From Betaproteobacteria bacterium (GTDB lineage Bacteria > Pseudomonadota > Gammaproteobacteria > Burkholderiales > Casimicrobiaceae), in contig VBCG01000023.1 in the NCBI GenBank assembly GCA_005881895.1, positions 1 through 43,921 of the forward strand: 43,921 bases of DNA, read 5' to 3'. The notes beneath the pieces are model-generated. The model had not been told where the DNA came from. It did no database searches and saw nothing but the letters and a program-made list of their open reading frames with translations. Shown here in pieces: positions 1 to 7,482 of the stretch. Every line of letters begins with the position of its first letter. Positions within the stretch are counted from its first letter, which is position 1. The translations under genes were made by a program, and so were the position numbers.

Positions 1-23
1 CGTCGGCGCCGATGCGCAAGACG

Positions 24-1901
24 TCACGTACCGCTCGATTTCGTCCACGAGTCCTTGAGAGTGACGGTACGGTTGAAGACCGGATGGCGTGCGTCGTGGT
101 CGACGATATCGGCGACGAAATAGCCGTGCCGCTCAAATTGCATGCGCTCTTCGGGCGATGCCGCAACCAACGCCGGCTCGACGCGCGCGGTGATCACGCG
201 CTTCGATTCCGGATTCAGGTCGTCGAGAAAATCGCGTTCGGGGACGTCCGCTGTCAGATCATCGTCACCCGCCACGACGAACGCGGGCGTGGGCACCGTA
301 GGCCCAAGGGGCTCGATCGCTTCACTGCGCTCGCCCGAGGGCGTACGAGCGCCGGGATAAGGTACCGCGAAGAGCCGATCATAGAGGCGAACTTCCGCAG
401 GAACCGCGTGCGCGATCGAAAGCCAGTGGATGTTGCCCTTGACTTTGCGCGTGTCAGCGCCGGGCGTTCCACTTCTTGTCGCGGGATCGTACGTGCAATG
501 AACGGCGATCACGATGCCGCTTGCGTCCTTGTCGACGTGCGTGCAGCGGACGATGTACGCATAGCGCAGACGAACTTCGGCGCCCGGCGCGAGCCGGAAA
601 TAGCCCTTCGGCGGATACTCGCTGAAATCGTCGCGTTCGACCCATAGCTCGCGCGAAAACGGCAGCGCACGCTTCCCGAGCTCGGGCTTTTGCGGATGAT
701 TCGGTGCATAGCACTCTTCGTGCGCACCGTCCGGGTAGTTGTCGATGACGAGCTTCAGCGGATCGAGCACGGCGATACGGCGAAGCGCGCTCGCGTTCAA
801 ATCCTCGCGCATCGCGTCTTCGAGCACGCCGATATCAATCCACGAGTCGGACTTCGAAACGCCGGTCCGTTCGGCCGCGAGCCGAAAACCTTCCGGCGTG
901 AATCCGCGGCGGCGCGCACCGACAATCGTGGGCATCCGCGGATCGTCCCAGCCATCGACAAAATTCTTCTCGACGAGCTCGATCAGCCGGCGCTTTGACA
1001 GCACGACATAGGTGAAATTGAGGCGCGCGAATTCGTATTGCTGCGGCAGCGGCCGCTCGAGCTGTCCGCCATCGGCCAACCTTTCGATGATCCAGTCGTA
1101 CAGCGGACGATGGTCCTGGAATTCGAGCGTGCAGATCGAATGCGTGATGCGCTCGAGCGCGTCAGAGATCGAATGCGTGAAATCGTACAGCGGATAGATG
1201 CACCACTTGTCACCGGTGCGGTGGTGCGTCGCGTGGCGAATCCGGTAGATGGCAGGATCGCGCAGGTTGATGTTCGGGCTCGCCATGTCGATCTTGAGGC
1301 GCAGCACGTGCGCGCCGTCGGCGTACTCACCCGCGCGCATGCGGCGAAAAAGATCCAGGTTCTCGGCGACGCTGCGCTCGCGATACGGACTGTTGATGCC
1401 CGGCTCGGTAAGCGTCCCGCGCGTTGCGCGCATCTCTTCGGCCGACTGACTGTCGACATACGCGAAGCCGTGCTCGATAAACCATTCGGCAAAGCGGTAG
1501 AGATGATCGTAATAGTCGGATGCGTGGTAACGATGCGGACCCCAGTCGTATCCGAGCCAGCGGACCGCTTCGGCGATCGAATCCTCGTATTCGACGTCTT
1601 CCTTGAGCGGATTCGTGTCATCGAAACGCAGATGGCAGACGCCGCCGTTCTCCGCGGCAAGGCCGAAATTCAATACGATCGACTTGGCATGACCGAAGTG
1701 CAGGTAGCCGTTGGGCTCCGGCGGAAAACGAGTGACGACGCGTCCGCCGTACTTTCCGCTGCGGTTATCCTCCGCAATGATCGTCCGCAGAAAGTTTGCG
1801 CCGACGCTTTCGCGCGCGGTTTTCGCTCCGCGCTTGTCGTTCGGTGTTGCCGTCGCGAGTGCGATCGCCTCACCGCTTGCATGTGGCGGTGCAGCATTCA
1901 T
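24..1901 (-). CDS. glnS: Glutaminyl-tRNA synthetase
   Basis: Cytosolic class I aminoacyl-tRNA synthetase that charges tRNA-Gln with glutamine. The 625-residue product has the class I HIGH-type motif HFGH at residues 68-71 (in PPEPNGYLHFGH) and the KMSKS-type motif VLSKR at about 300-304. The GlnRS beta-barrel anticodon-binding domain follows, ending in FNRTVTLKDSW. It is about 70 residues longer than E. coli GlnRS. About 33 residues are an N-terminal tail before the conserved NFLRTIIAED. About 35 more are inserted in the distal barrel after FAVPYPGA, before FLDDLNPES. The ATG at 1901 is the only methionine upstream of the conserved core, but no clear Shine-Dalgarno precedes it; a 16-bp palindrome lies there instead. 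Identification is secure; the exact start is less so. Confidence 0.97.
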   Translation of the reverse strand: MNAAPPHASGEAIALATATPNDKRGAKTARESVGANFLRTIIAEDNRSGKYGGRVVTRFPPEPNGYLHFGHAKSIVLNFGLAAENGGVCHLRFDDTNPLKEDVEYEDSIAEAVRWLGYDWGPHRYHASDYYDHLYRFAEWFIEHGFAYVDSQSAEEMRATRGTLTEPGINSPYRERSVAENLDLFRRMRAGEYADGAHVLRLKIDMASPNINLRDPAIYRIRHATHHRTGDKWCIYPLYDFTHSISDALERITHSICTLEFQDHRPLYDWIIERLADGGQLERPLPQQYEFARLNFTYVVLSKRRLIELVEKNFVDGWDDPRMPTIVGARRRGFTPEGFRLAAERTGVSKSDSWIDIGVLEDAMREDLNASALRRIAVLDPLKLVIDNYPDGAHEECYAPNHPQKPELGKRALPFSRELWVERDDFSEYPPKGYFRLAPGAEVRLRYAYIVRCTHVDKDASGIVIAVHCTYDPATRSGTPGADTRKVKGNIHWLSIAHAVPAEVRLYDRLFAVPYPGARTPSGERSEAIEPLGPTVPTPAFVVAGDDDLTADVPERDFLDDLNPESKRVITARVEPALVAASPEERMQFERHGYFVADIVDHDARHPVFNRTVTLKDSWTKSSGT

Positions 1902-2350
1902 TTCGGTTTGTTCATGAACAAAGTCCGGAGGAATCCATTCTACCCGGAGCGCGCCTGCGCATCAGTTTGCGGCTTACGAGGGGAAACCAATGAGTCCATG
2001 GAAAACCGCGCCAGACAACGGTCTCAGCCCATCGCGCCGCCTTCGCGCGATGACGTTGTCCACATTTCCTGTGGATGGCAATGTGCATATCTTGTAAATT
2101 CGAGCGCTAAGTAGTGCGGTGGCCATTGAAAAGGTTGCAATGCCTAAATTCGCGTCGATTGTTTGTAATGTCGTATCAATGTGTTGCCGTTCGCTACCCA
2201 TGCGGCGCGACGCCTCATCGGCTGGTGAATCTGACAGAAGATTACCGACAGGTGACAATCGCGAGACAATGTTGCGTCCTGGACAAAGGCGTTGTGCTGC
2301 AGTTGCACTGTCGAAGTAACCGTCGCGCAAATTTGGATTGATATTCCATT
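1902..2350. other. Divergent glnS/xseA intergenic region, no gene seen
   Basis: This 449-bp stretch separates divergently transcribed glnS and xseA and should hold both promoters. I found no convincing coding region: the reading frames that span it have no recognisable motifs or ribosome binding sites. No clear -35/-10 pair stands out. The only structured item is the palindrome next to the glnS start. Confidence 0.6.
1907..1922. promoter_or_regulatory. Perfect 16-bp palindrome just upstream of the glnS start
   Basis: TTTGTTCATGAACAAA is perfectly self-complementary and ends five bases before the glnS start codon, where a Shine-Dalgarno would normally sit. It could be a protein-binding site or a leader hairpin. 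Nothing else in the window supports a specific regulator. Confidence 0.35.
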
Positions 2351-3727
2351 ATGTTGAATGAATTCCCGTCGCCGCCGTCGATGCCATCCGGACCTGGCAA
2401 CGGACCCTATTCGCCGCCGCCCGTGTTACCGGTTTCGCTGCTGGTGTCCTCGGCGCGGCTGCTGCTCGAGCGTCAACTCGGCCTCGCATGGGTCGCCGGC
2501 GAGATCTCGGATTGCAGGCGCGCCACGTCCGGGCATCTGTACTTCAAGCTCAAGGACGCCGCGGCGCAGGTGCAATGCGTGTTCCTGCGCTACAAGGCAC
2601 AGGGCGTTGGGTTCGAGCTGAAGAACGGCCTTGCCGTGGAAGTGCGTGCAACGCCGTCGATCTACGAAGCGCGCGGTGAATTTCAGCTCAACGTCGAAAC
2701 GATCCGGCTCGCGGGGATGGGCGCGCTCTATGAGCGATTCGTCAAGGTGAAAGAACGGCTCGAAGCGGCCGGATGGTTCAGCGAAGCGCGCAAGCGGCGT
2801 CCACCGGCTTATCCGCGCGCAATCGGCATCGTGACGTCGCCGCGTGCGGCCGCATTGTCGGACGTGCTGACGACCCTGTCCCGGCGTTCCCCCGCCTCCC
2901 GAATCGTCGTCTACCCTGCGTCGGTTCAGGGCGATGCGGCCGCCGCGGAAATTGCCGCCGCCATTGCGCTTGCAAACCGGCGGCGCGAGGTCGACGTGTT
3001 GATCGTGTGTCGCGGCGGCGGTTCGTTCGAAGATCTGTGGCCGTTCAACGAGGAGATCGTGGCGCGCGCGGTGCTCGAATCGGCAGTGCCCGTCATTTCT
3101 GGCGTCGGCCATGAAACCGACTTCACGATTTGCGATTTTGTCGCCGACCTGCGCGCCCCGACGCCGACGGCGGCAGCCACGCTCGCGGTGCCGGATCGCG
3201 CTGCGCTGGCGCACCGGCTCGAGCAGATCGCGCGGCGGATCATGCGCATGACGGAGCACACGCTGTCTTCGCGCATCCAGCGCGTCGATCATGCGTCGCA
3301 ACGCTTGATTCACCCGGCCGCGCGTCTGGCTCAGCAGCGCGAGCGGACTGCCGCGCTCGGACAGCGGATGGCGCGGGTGTGGCGGCATCGGTTCGCTTCC
3401 GATCAGCGCGCGGCGGCAAACCTCTGCGGCCGACTCGTGCGCGAACTGCGCGCGCCGCTGCCGCAGACTGCCCGCCTTGCCAGCGCGATCGAGACGTGGC
3501 GGCGCCGCGGTCGAGAGCGAATCGCGCGCCATGCGGTCCGCTTGGACGCGCTGGCACAAAGTCTGGCGCACTTAAGCCCTGAGGCGGTCCTCACACGCGG
3601 CTATGCGCTCGTCACCACGCTCGAGGGCACGGTGGTGTTCGATGCAAAGCAAGTCGCGCCCTCCGACACGGTGCTGTTGCGGTTTGCACGCGGTGGCGCG
3701 GAAGCGACGATCACGCGCAGCGAATAA
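2351..3727 (+). CDS. xseA: Exodeoxyribonuclease VII large subunit
   Basis: Catalytic subunit of exonuclease VII, which with XseB degrades single-stranded DNA from either end in repair and recombination. The 458-residue protein begins with the OB-fold nucleic-acid-binding domain (VSLLVSSARLLLERQLG, WVAGEISD, SGHLYFKLKD). The catalytic domain follows, with the family signatures AIGIVTSPRAAALSDVL, VDVLIVCRGGGSFEDLWPFNEE, SGVGHETDFTICDFVADLRAPTPTAAA and, near the C-terminus, TRGYALVTT. Length fits the family (about 450). The ATG start has no strong ribosome binding site. The gene is convergent with aroC, and only a palindromic repeat separates their ends. xseB is not in the window. Confidence 0.97.
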   Translation: MLNEFPSPPSMPSGPGNGPYSPPPVLPVSLLVSSARLLLERQLGLAWVAGEISDCRRATSGHLYFKLKDAAAQVQCVFLRYKAQGVGFELKNGLAVEVRATPSIYEARGEFQLNVETIRLAGMGALYERFVKVKERLEAAGWFSEARKRRPPAYPRAIGIVTSPRAAALSDVLTTLSRRSPASRIVVYPASVQGDAAAAEIAAAIALANRRREVDVLIVCRGGGSFEDLWPFNEEIVARAVLESAVPVISGVGHETDFTICDFVADLRAPTPTAAATLAVPDRAALAHRLEQIARRIMRMTEHTLSSRIQRVDHASQRLIHPAARLAQQRERTAALGQRMARVWRHRFASDQRAAANLCGRLVRELRAPLPQTARLASAIETWRRRGRERIARHAVRLDALAQSLAHLSPEAVLTRGYALVTTLEGTVVFDAKQVAPSDTVLLRFARGGAEATITRSE

Positions 3728-3793
3728 TAGGGTCAGACTCCACTTTCCCGACGCCAACCAATCGGCCACCCCGGAAAGTGGAGTCTGACCCTA
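3728..3793. repeat. Palindromic repeat with TAGGGTCAGACTCC core (copy 1)
   Basis: Perfect 21-bp inverted repeat (3728-3748 with 3773-3793) around a 24-base loop. It begins at the base after the xseA stop codon. Its right arm supplies the TAG stop of aroC (3791-3793 read on the minus strand). There is no T-tract, so it is not a classical terminator, although the RNA hairpin could protect both 3' ends. The arm matches the arm of the element at 27831-27902 at 19 of 21 positions, so this is a dispersed element, probably REP-like. Confidence 0.85.
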
Positions 3794-4957
3794 CGCTTCG
3801 TCGGGATCGGGATTGTCCACCGCGGATGCGACCCGACGTCGCGCGGCAATGACCTCCGATGGCGCGGCGCCGGCAATTCGCGGCGTCGCCACGCGAACAT
3901 CGGCGTTCTGCGCTCGATGGCGGAGCGCGTGATCGATGAGTACGATCGCGAGCATCGCCTCGGCGATCGGCGTCGCGCGTATCCCGACACAAGGATCATG
4001 GCGGCCGTGCGTATTGACGATGACCGGCCTTCCCGCTTTGTCGATCGATGCGCGATCGAGACGAATCGAAGAAGTCGGCTTGACCGCGATCGCGACGATG
4101 ATGTCCTGACCGGTCGAAATGCCGCCAAGGATGCCGCCCGCCTGATTCGACAGAAAACCCTCAGGCGCCATCTCGTCGGAATGCTCGGTGCCCTTTTGCG
4201 CGACGGCCCCGAAGCCGGCGCCGATCTCGACCCCCTTGACGGCGTTGATGCTCATCATCGCGTGCGCGATGTCGGCGTCGAGTTTGTCATCGACGGGCTC
4301 ACCCCAGCCGACCGGAACGCCCGACGCAACGACTTCGATCCGCGCACCGCAGGAATCACCGGATTTGCGAAGCGCGTCCATGAAAGATTCGAGGTCACCG
4401 ATGCGCGATGCATTCGCGGCGAAGAACGGATTTGCGTCGACGTGCGCCCAGTCCTCGAACGGAACGATGTTGGGACCGAGCTGCGTCAGATGGCCACGGA
4501 TCGCGACGCCGTACCGTTCACTCAGCCACTTGCGTGCGATCGCCCCGGCGGCGACGCGTACAGCCGTTTCGCGCGCGGATTGACGCCCTCCGCCGCGATA
4601 GTCGCGGATGCCATATTTTTGCCAATACGTGTAATCGGCGTGACCGGGACGAAACGTGTCGGCGATATTCGCGTAGTCTTTGCTGCGCTGGTCCTGATTG
4701 CGGATCACGAGCGCGATCGGCGTTCCAGTCGTTCGACCTTCGAATACGCCTGACAAGATCTCGACCGTGTCGGGCTCGCGCCGCTGACTCACGTGGCGGG
4801 ACGTCCCGGGCCGCCGCCGATCGAGATCGTGCTGAATGTCGGCTTCGGTGAGCGCGAGCCCCGGCGGGCAACCGTCGACGACACAGCCGATCGCCGGTCC
4901 GTGCGACTCGCCGAAGGATGTGACGGCGAATAGTCTGCCGATAGTGTTGCCGGACAT
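3791..4957 (-). CDS. aroC: Chorismate synthase
   Basis: Final step of the shikimate pathway: FMN-dependent conversion of 5-enolpyruvylshikimate-3-phosphate to chorismate in the cytosol. From the chosen ATG the 388-residue protein starts [20 protein letters not shown]. It contains the family signatures [88 protein letters not shown] and [18 protein letters not shown]. The frame stays open another 72 codons upstream, but that part has no family similarity, so the start at 4957 is preferred despite a weak ribosome binding site. The stop codon lies inside the palindromic repeat shared with the xseA end, so the last residues (roughly DNPDPDEA) may be shaped by the repeat. Confidence 0.96.
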   Translation of the reverse strand: MSGNTIGRLFAVTSFGESHGPAIGCVVDGCPPGLALTEADIQHDLDRRRPGTSRHVSQRREPDTVEILSGVFEGRTTGTPIALVIRNQDQRSKDYANIADTFRPGHADYTYWQKYGIRDYRGGGRQSARETAVRVAAGAIARKWLSERYGVAIRGHLTQLGPNIVPFEDWAHVDANPFFAANASRIGDLESFMDALRKSGDSCGARIEVVASGVPVGWGEPVDDKLDADIAHAMMSINAVKGVEIGAGFGAVAQKGTEHSDEMAPEGFLSNQAGGILGGISTGQDIIVAIAVKPTSSIRLDRASIDKAGRPVIVNTHGRHDPCVGIRATPIAEAMLAIVLIDHALRHRAQNADVRVATPRIAGAAPSEVIAARRRVASAVDNPDPDEA

Positions 4958-5210
4958 GGACGAAAAAGCGCTCGGGGCGCGTGCGCCGACTATAGCACGC
5001 AGCATTTGCCCTTTCGGACGACGCCCAAGCGGTGATGTCGGCAATGCGCCTCTTGGAAAAATTGCACGCGTCACGCGAAGGATTTGCTGGCACGGCGCAG
5101 TCACATGCGATTCACATTGAATGTTCATCCGTGAACGCCTGCGTACCGCTGGCGGCATGAATCTTGATTGCAAGAAGCTGTGGCTTCATGGCAGCGATGG
5201 AGAATACGAA

Positions 5211-5498
5211 ATGTCGAACAGCCGATGTGTTTCGCGCCGGACGTTCATCGGCGGCGCGGCGTTGCTCGCCGGTGCGGCGGCGACGCCTGGATTGATCGTG
5301 ACTCAGACGGCGCTTGCGCAGCAGAAAGTGCCGCCAGCGAGCGTCAAGTATCAGGACAAGCCCAACGGAAAGCAGCAGTGCAACAACTGCCTGCAGTTCG
5401 TTCCGGGCAGTACGCCCACCGCGATGGGCACGTGCAAGGTCGTCGACGGAACGGTCAGCCCGAGCGGCTATTGCATTATCTGGGTTGCGAAGCCGTAG
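5211..5498 (+). CDS. High-potential iron-sulfur protein (HiPIP), Tat-exported
   Basis: Small periplasmic electron carrier with a [4Fe-4S] cluster. From the ATG at 5211 (GGAG nearby) the product has 95 residues. The N-terminal twin-arginine signal (SRRTFIGGAALLAG) ends near ALAQ at about residue 37. The mature domain has the HiPIP pattern of four cysteines, C57-x2-C60, C75 and C88, within QCNNCLQF, GTCKV and GYCIIW. In-frame starts further upstream would put 30 unrelated residues before the Tat signal. HiPIPs carry electrons between cytochrome bc1 and terminal oxidases or photosynthetic reaction centres; no partner is encoded nearby, so the partner is unknown. Confidence 0.93.
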   Translation: MSNSRCVSRRTFIGGAALLAGAAATPGLIVTQTALAQQKVPPASVKYQDKPNGKQQCNNCLQFVPGSTPTAMGTCKVVDGTVSPSGYCIIWVAKP

Positions 5499-5514
5499 CA
5501 GAAAAGCGAGCGCA

Positions 5515-5970
5515 TCAGGTCCATACGCGTGACAGCGCGTCTCGCAGAGGCCGCTTGAGCCGATGCGCAATGTCGCGATTCGTTTGCGCCTGTGTCAGGA
5601 TTTCCTCGTATCTCTCGACGCTGATGCCCTCTTTCTCGACCGCCTGCACCATCTCGTGCAACGCGGCCGCTTCGAGCTGCTGCTCTTCGTCGGGCGTGTT
5701 CGCCGCCTGCAGCTTCGGTATGTAAGAGTCATTGATGCGATGGACTTCCACCACCGCACCGGCAAACGATTTCAATTCGGCGTCGCTGTACGCCGCCGTC
5801 TGCTCGGCGGGCGATGCTCGATCGTCGGAGGATTCCGGGGAAGGCAGCCTCCGTTCCGTGGAAGGCGGCGTTTGCTCCGACGGCGATGACGGCGACTGTC
5901 CCGCCGAAGCCGACAACGGCGCGGCGCCGATGGCAGCGAACGTCAATGCAAAGATGGTTGATCGAATCAT
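5515..5970 (-). CDS. DUF4168-type exported protein
   Basis: Predicted periplasmic protein of 151 residues, function unknown. A signal peptide (MIRSTIFALTFAAIGAAPLSASA) is followed by a Ser/Pro/Glu-rich linker of about 40 residues. A mostly helical domain comes next: YSDAELKSFAGAVVEVHRIN, then EMVQAVEKEGISVERYEEIL and a C-terminal IAHRLKRPL. This matches the DUF4168 pattern as I know it. The ATG at 5970 is chosen because it starts the signal peptide; the open frame extends 23 codons further without similarity. The gene is convergent with the HiPIP gene, 16 bp away. Confidence 0.75.
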   Translation of the reverse strand: MIRSTIFALTFAAIGAAPLSASAGQSPSSPSEQTPPSTERRLPSPESSDDRASPAEQTAAYSDAELKSFAGAVVEVHRINDSYIPKLQAANTPDEEQQLEAAALHEMVQAVEKEGISVERYEEILTQAQTNRDIAHRLKRPLRDALSRVWT

Positions 5971-6102
5971 GTCGGGCTCATTGCTTCGTCGCGGATTCGT
6001 AGCACACGGTGCGCCGTTCCAGGTTGCGACCGCGCGCACACAGTGAAGTTCCGGTCATGCGCGCCCGACGGCGCGTGAGCTTCAGACGCGGGAAATGTCG
6101 CG

Positions 6103-7482
6103 TCAGCGTGCGTCCGACGATCGATCGGTAGGACTCTCCGGCGTGGGCCGGTTACGCATCTGCCGAGACAACGAAAAGGCCATCCATCCGAGCACCGCTG
6201 CTGCGAGCACCAGGCTTCCCCAGAGAAGCCAACGTTTGGTATCGATCGGTTGCTTGAGCGCAGCGCTTTCCGGCACGGCGTTCACAGCGCCCGTACGCGC
6301 CGGCGGAAACGACGCCGGCGTGCGCTTCGCCCGGTCGTAACCCGGCACGAGCGTTTCGATCGAAAGCGCGCTCGGATTAACGCGCGCGCTGCCGTAAGCG
6401 AGCTCGAATGGGCCTTTGCCGCGCGCGGCGAACACGATCACGCCGGGATACCAGCCAAAAGAGAGTTGCGGCGCTTGCGCACCTATCCCGCCGGCTTTTG
6501 GATCGACGCTCGCTTTCCAATAACGATACTCGCCGCCATTGATGGCCACGGGCGCGTTCGTCGTCTCGCCGCCATCCTGTCGCAAACGATAGAAAACCGT
6601 CGATGCGACCGGATGCCATTCGTCCGCTGTGGTGGCGCGAACGAACAACTGCGTCGGTGCCACAGTGTTTTGTTCCGGCAACAGTAACGTGACGCGATCG
6701 ATAGGAAACCTCCCGCCGAGATCGAACTCGAACGCACCCGACTGATCGCGAACCGGACTGCCTGTCGCTTCGCGCCACTGCCGCGGCGCTTCAACCTCGC
6801 GATCGGCGGCCTCACCGCGCACCGACGCAAATTCCGGCGTCACACGCAGGAATTTCGCACGGGCGGGCGGCAACTCGATGCGATCGCGCGTCAAACGCCG
6901 GCCGCCGAACTCGAGCGCAAGGAGGGGCGCACCGGCGACGAGCGTGCGCCAGCTCACGAGATCATCGCTCGCGTCGACGCGAACACGCGTGGTGGTATTC
7001 GCGCTGGGCGGCAGCGACATCGTCAAGGCCGCGAGCGGCTCGTTCGCGTCACTGGAGTCGACCAGATAGCCTGCCAATCGCTCGGCTGGGACCGCTTTGC
7101 CGTCACGTGTCGAAAGATCGACCGTGGTTCCGGCCGATGTTCGACGAACGGTGATCGCGAGATCGCCAAGATCTTGCCGCGCCGACTCGGCGCGCAACGG
7201 AAAGATTGGCAACTCGACTGCGGCGCCTGCCTCACGTCCCGGAGCAGATCGGGGCATGAACGCAAACGCCACGGGAGCTCCTTCGCCATTGAACACACGT
7301 AGGTCGCCCAAGTCGCGGCGCACAGCGCTTTCATAGACTGGCGCAGGAAGCTCGACGCGAAAAAACGCGGTGTCGCCCTCATTGACCAGCGGGATGCGGT
7401 AGGCAAAGTCCGCAGGCGCTTCGGCGTGCGCCGCCATTGCGGCGACGGCTATGCACGATGCTACGACGTGGCGGCGAATCAT
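6103..7482 (-). CDS. DUF3999 family exported/membrane-anchored protein
   Basis: A 459-residue protein of unknown function. The N-terminal signal sequence (MIRRHVVASCIAVAAMAAHA) is followed by FAYRIPLVNEGDTAFFRVELPAPVYESA. The large extracytoplasmic beta-rich region includes RFLRVTPEFASV and LGGRFPIDRVTLLLPEQN. Near the C-terminus a single membrane segment (WLLWGSLVLAAAVLGWMAF) is followed by a short basic tail. This order fits DUF3999. The start is fixed by the overlap with the upstream gene: its ATG shares the sequence ATGA with the TGA stop of the DUF2339 gene, a typical sign of translational coupling. The two probably act together in the envelope, but no activity can be named. Confidence 0.85.
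   Translation of the reverse strand: MIRRHVVASCIAVAAMAAHAEAPADFAYRIPLVNEGDTAFFRVELPAPVYESAVRRDLGDLRVFNGEGAPVAFAFMPRSAPGREAGAAVELPIFPLRAESARQDLGDLAITVRRTSAGTTVDLSTRDGKAVPAERLAGYLVDSSDANEPLAALTMSLPPSANTTTRVRVDASDDLVSWRTLVAGAPLLALEFGGRRLTRDRIELPPARAKFLRVTPEFASVRGEAADREVEAPRQWREATGSPVRDQSGAFEFDLGGRFPIDRVTLLLPEQNTVAPTQLFVRATTADEWHPVASTVFYRLRQDGGETTNAPVAINGGEYRYWKASVDPKAGGIGAQAPQLSFGWYPGVIVFAARGKGPFELAYGSARVNPSALSIETLVPGYDRAKRTPASFPPARTGAVNAVPESAALKQPIDTKRWLLWGSLVLAAAVLGWMAFSLSRQMRNRPTPESPTDRSSDAR

Noticed and set aside
1899-1915. Five-codon upstream frame (MNKPK) whose stop overlaps the glnS start
   Set aside because: It has no ribosome binding site and arises from the palindrome; no evidence of translation.
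1974-2330. 118-codon minus-strand frame in the glnS-xseA gap
   Set aside because: No recognisable motif, no ribosome binding site and no neighbouring support.
4958-5173. 72-codon N-terminal extension of the aroC frame
   Set aside because: The family begins at MSGNTIGRL; the extension has no similarity to the family and occupies the likely promoter region.
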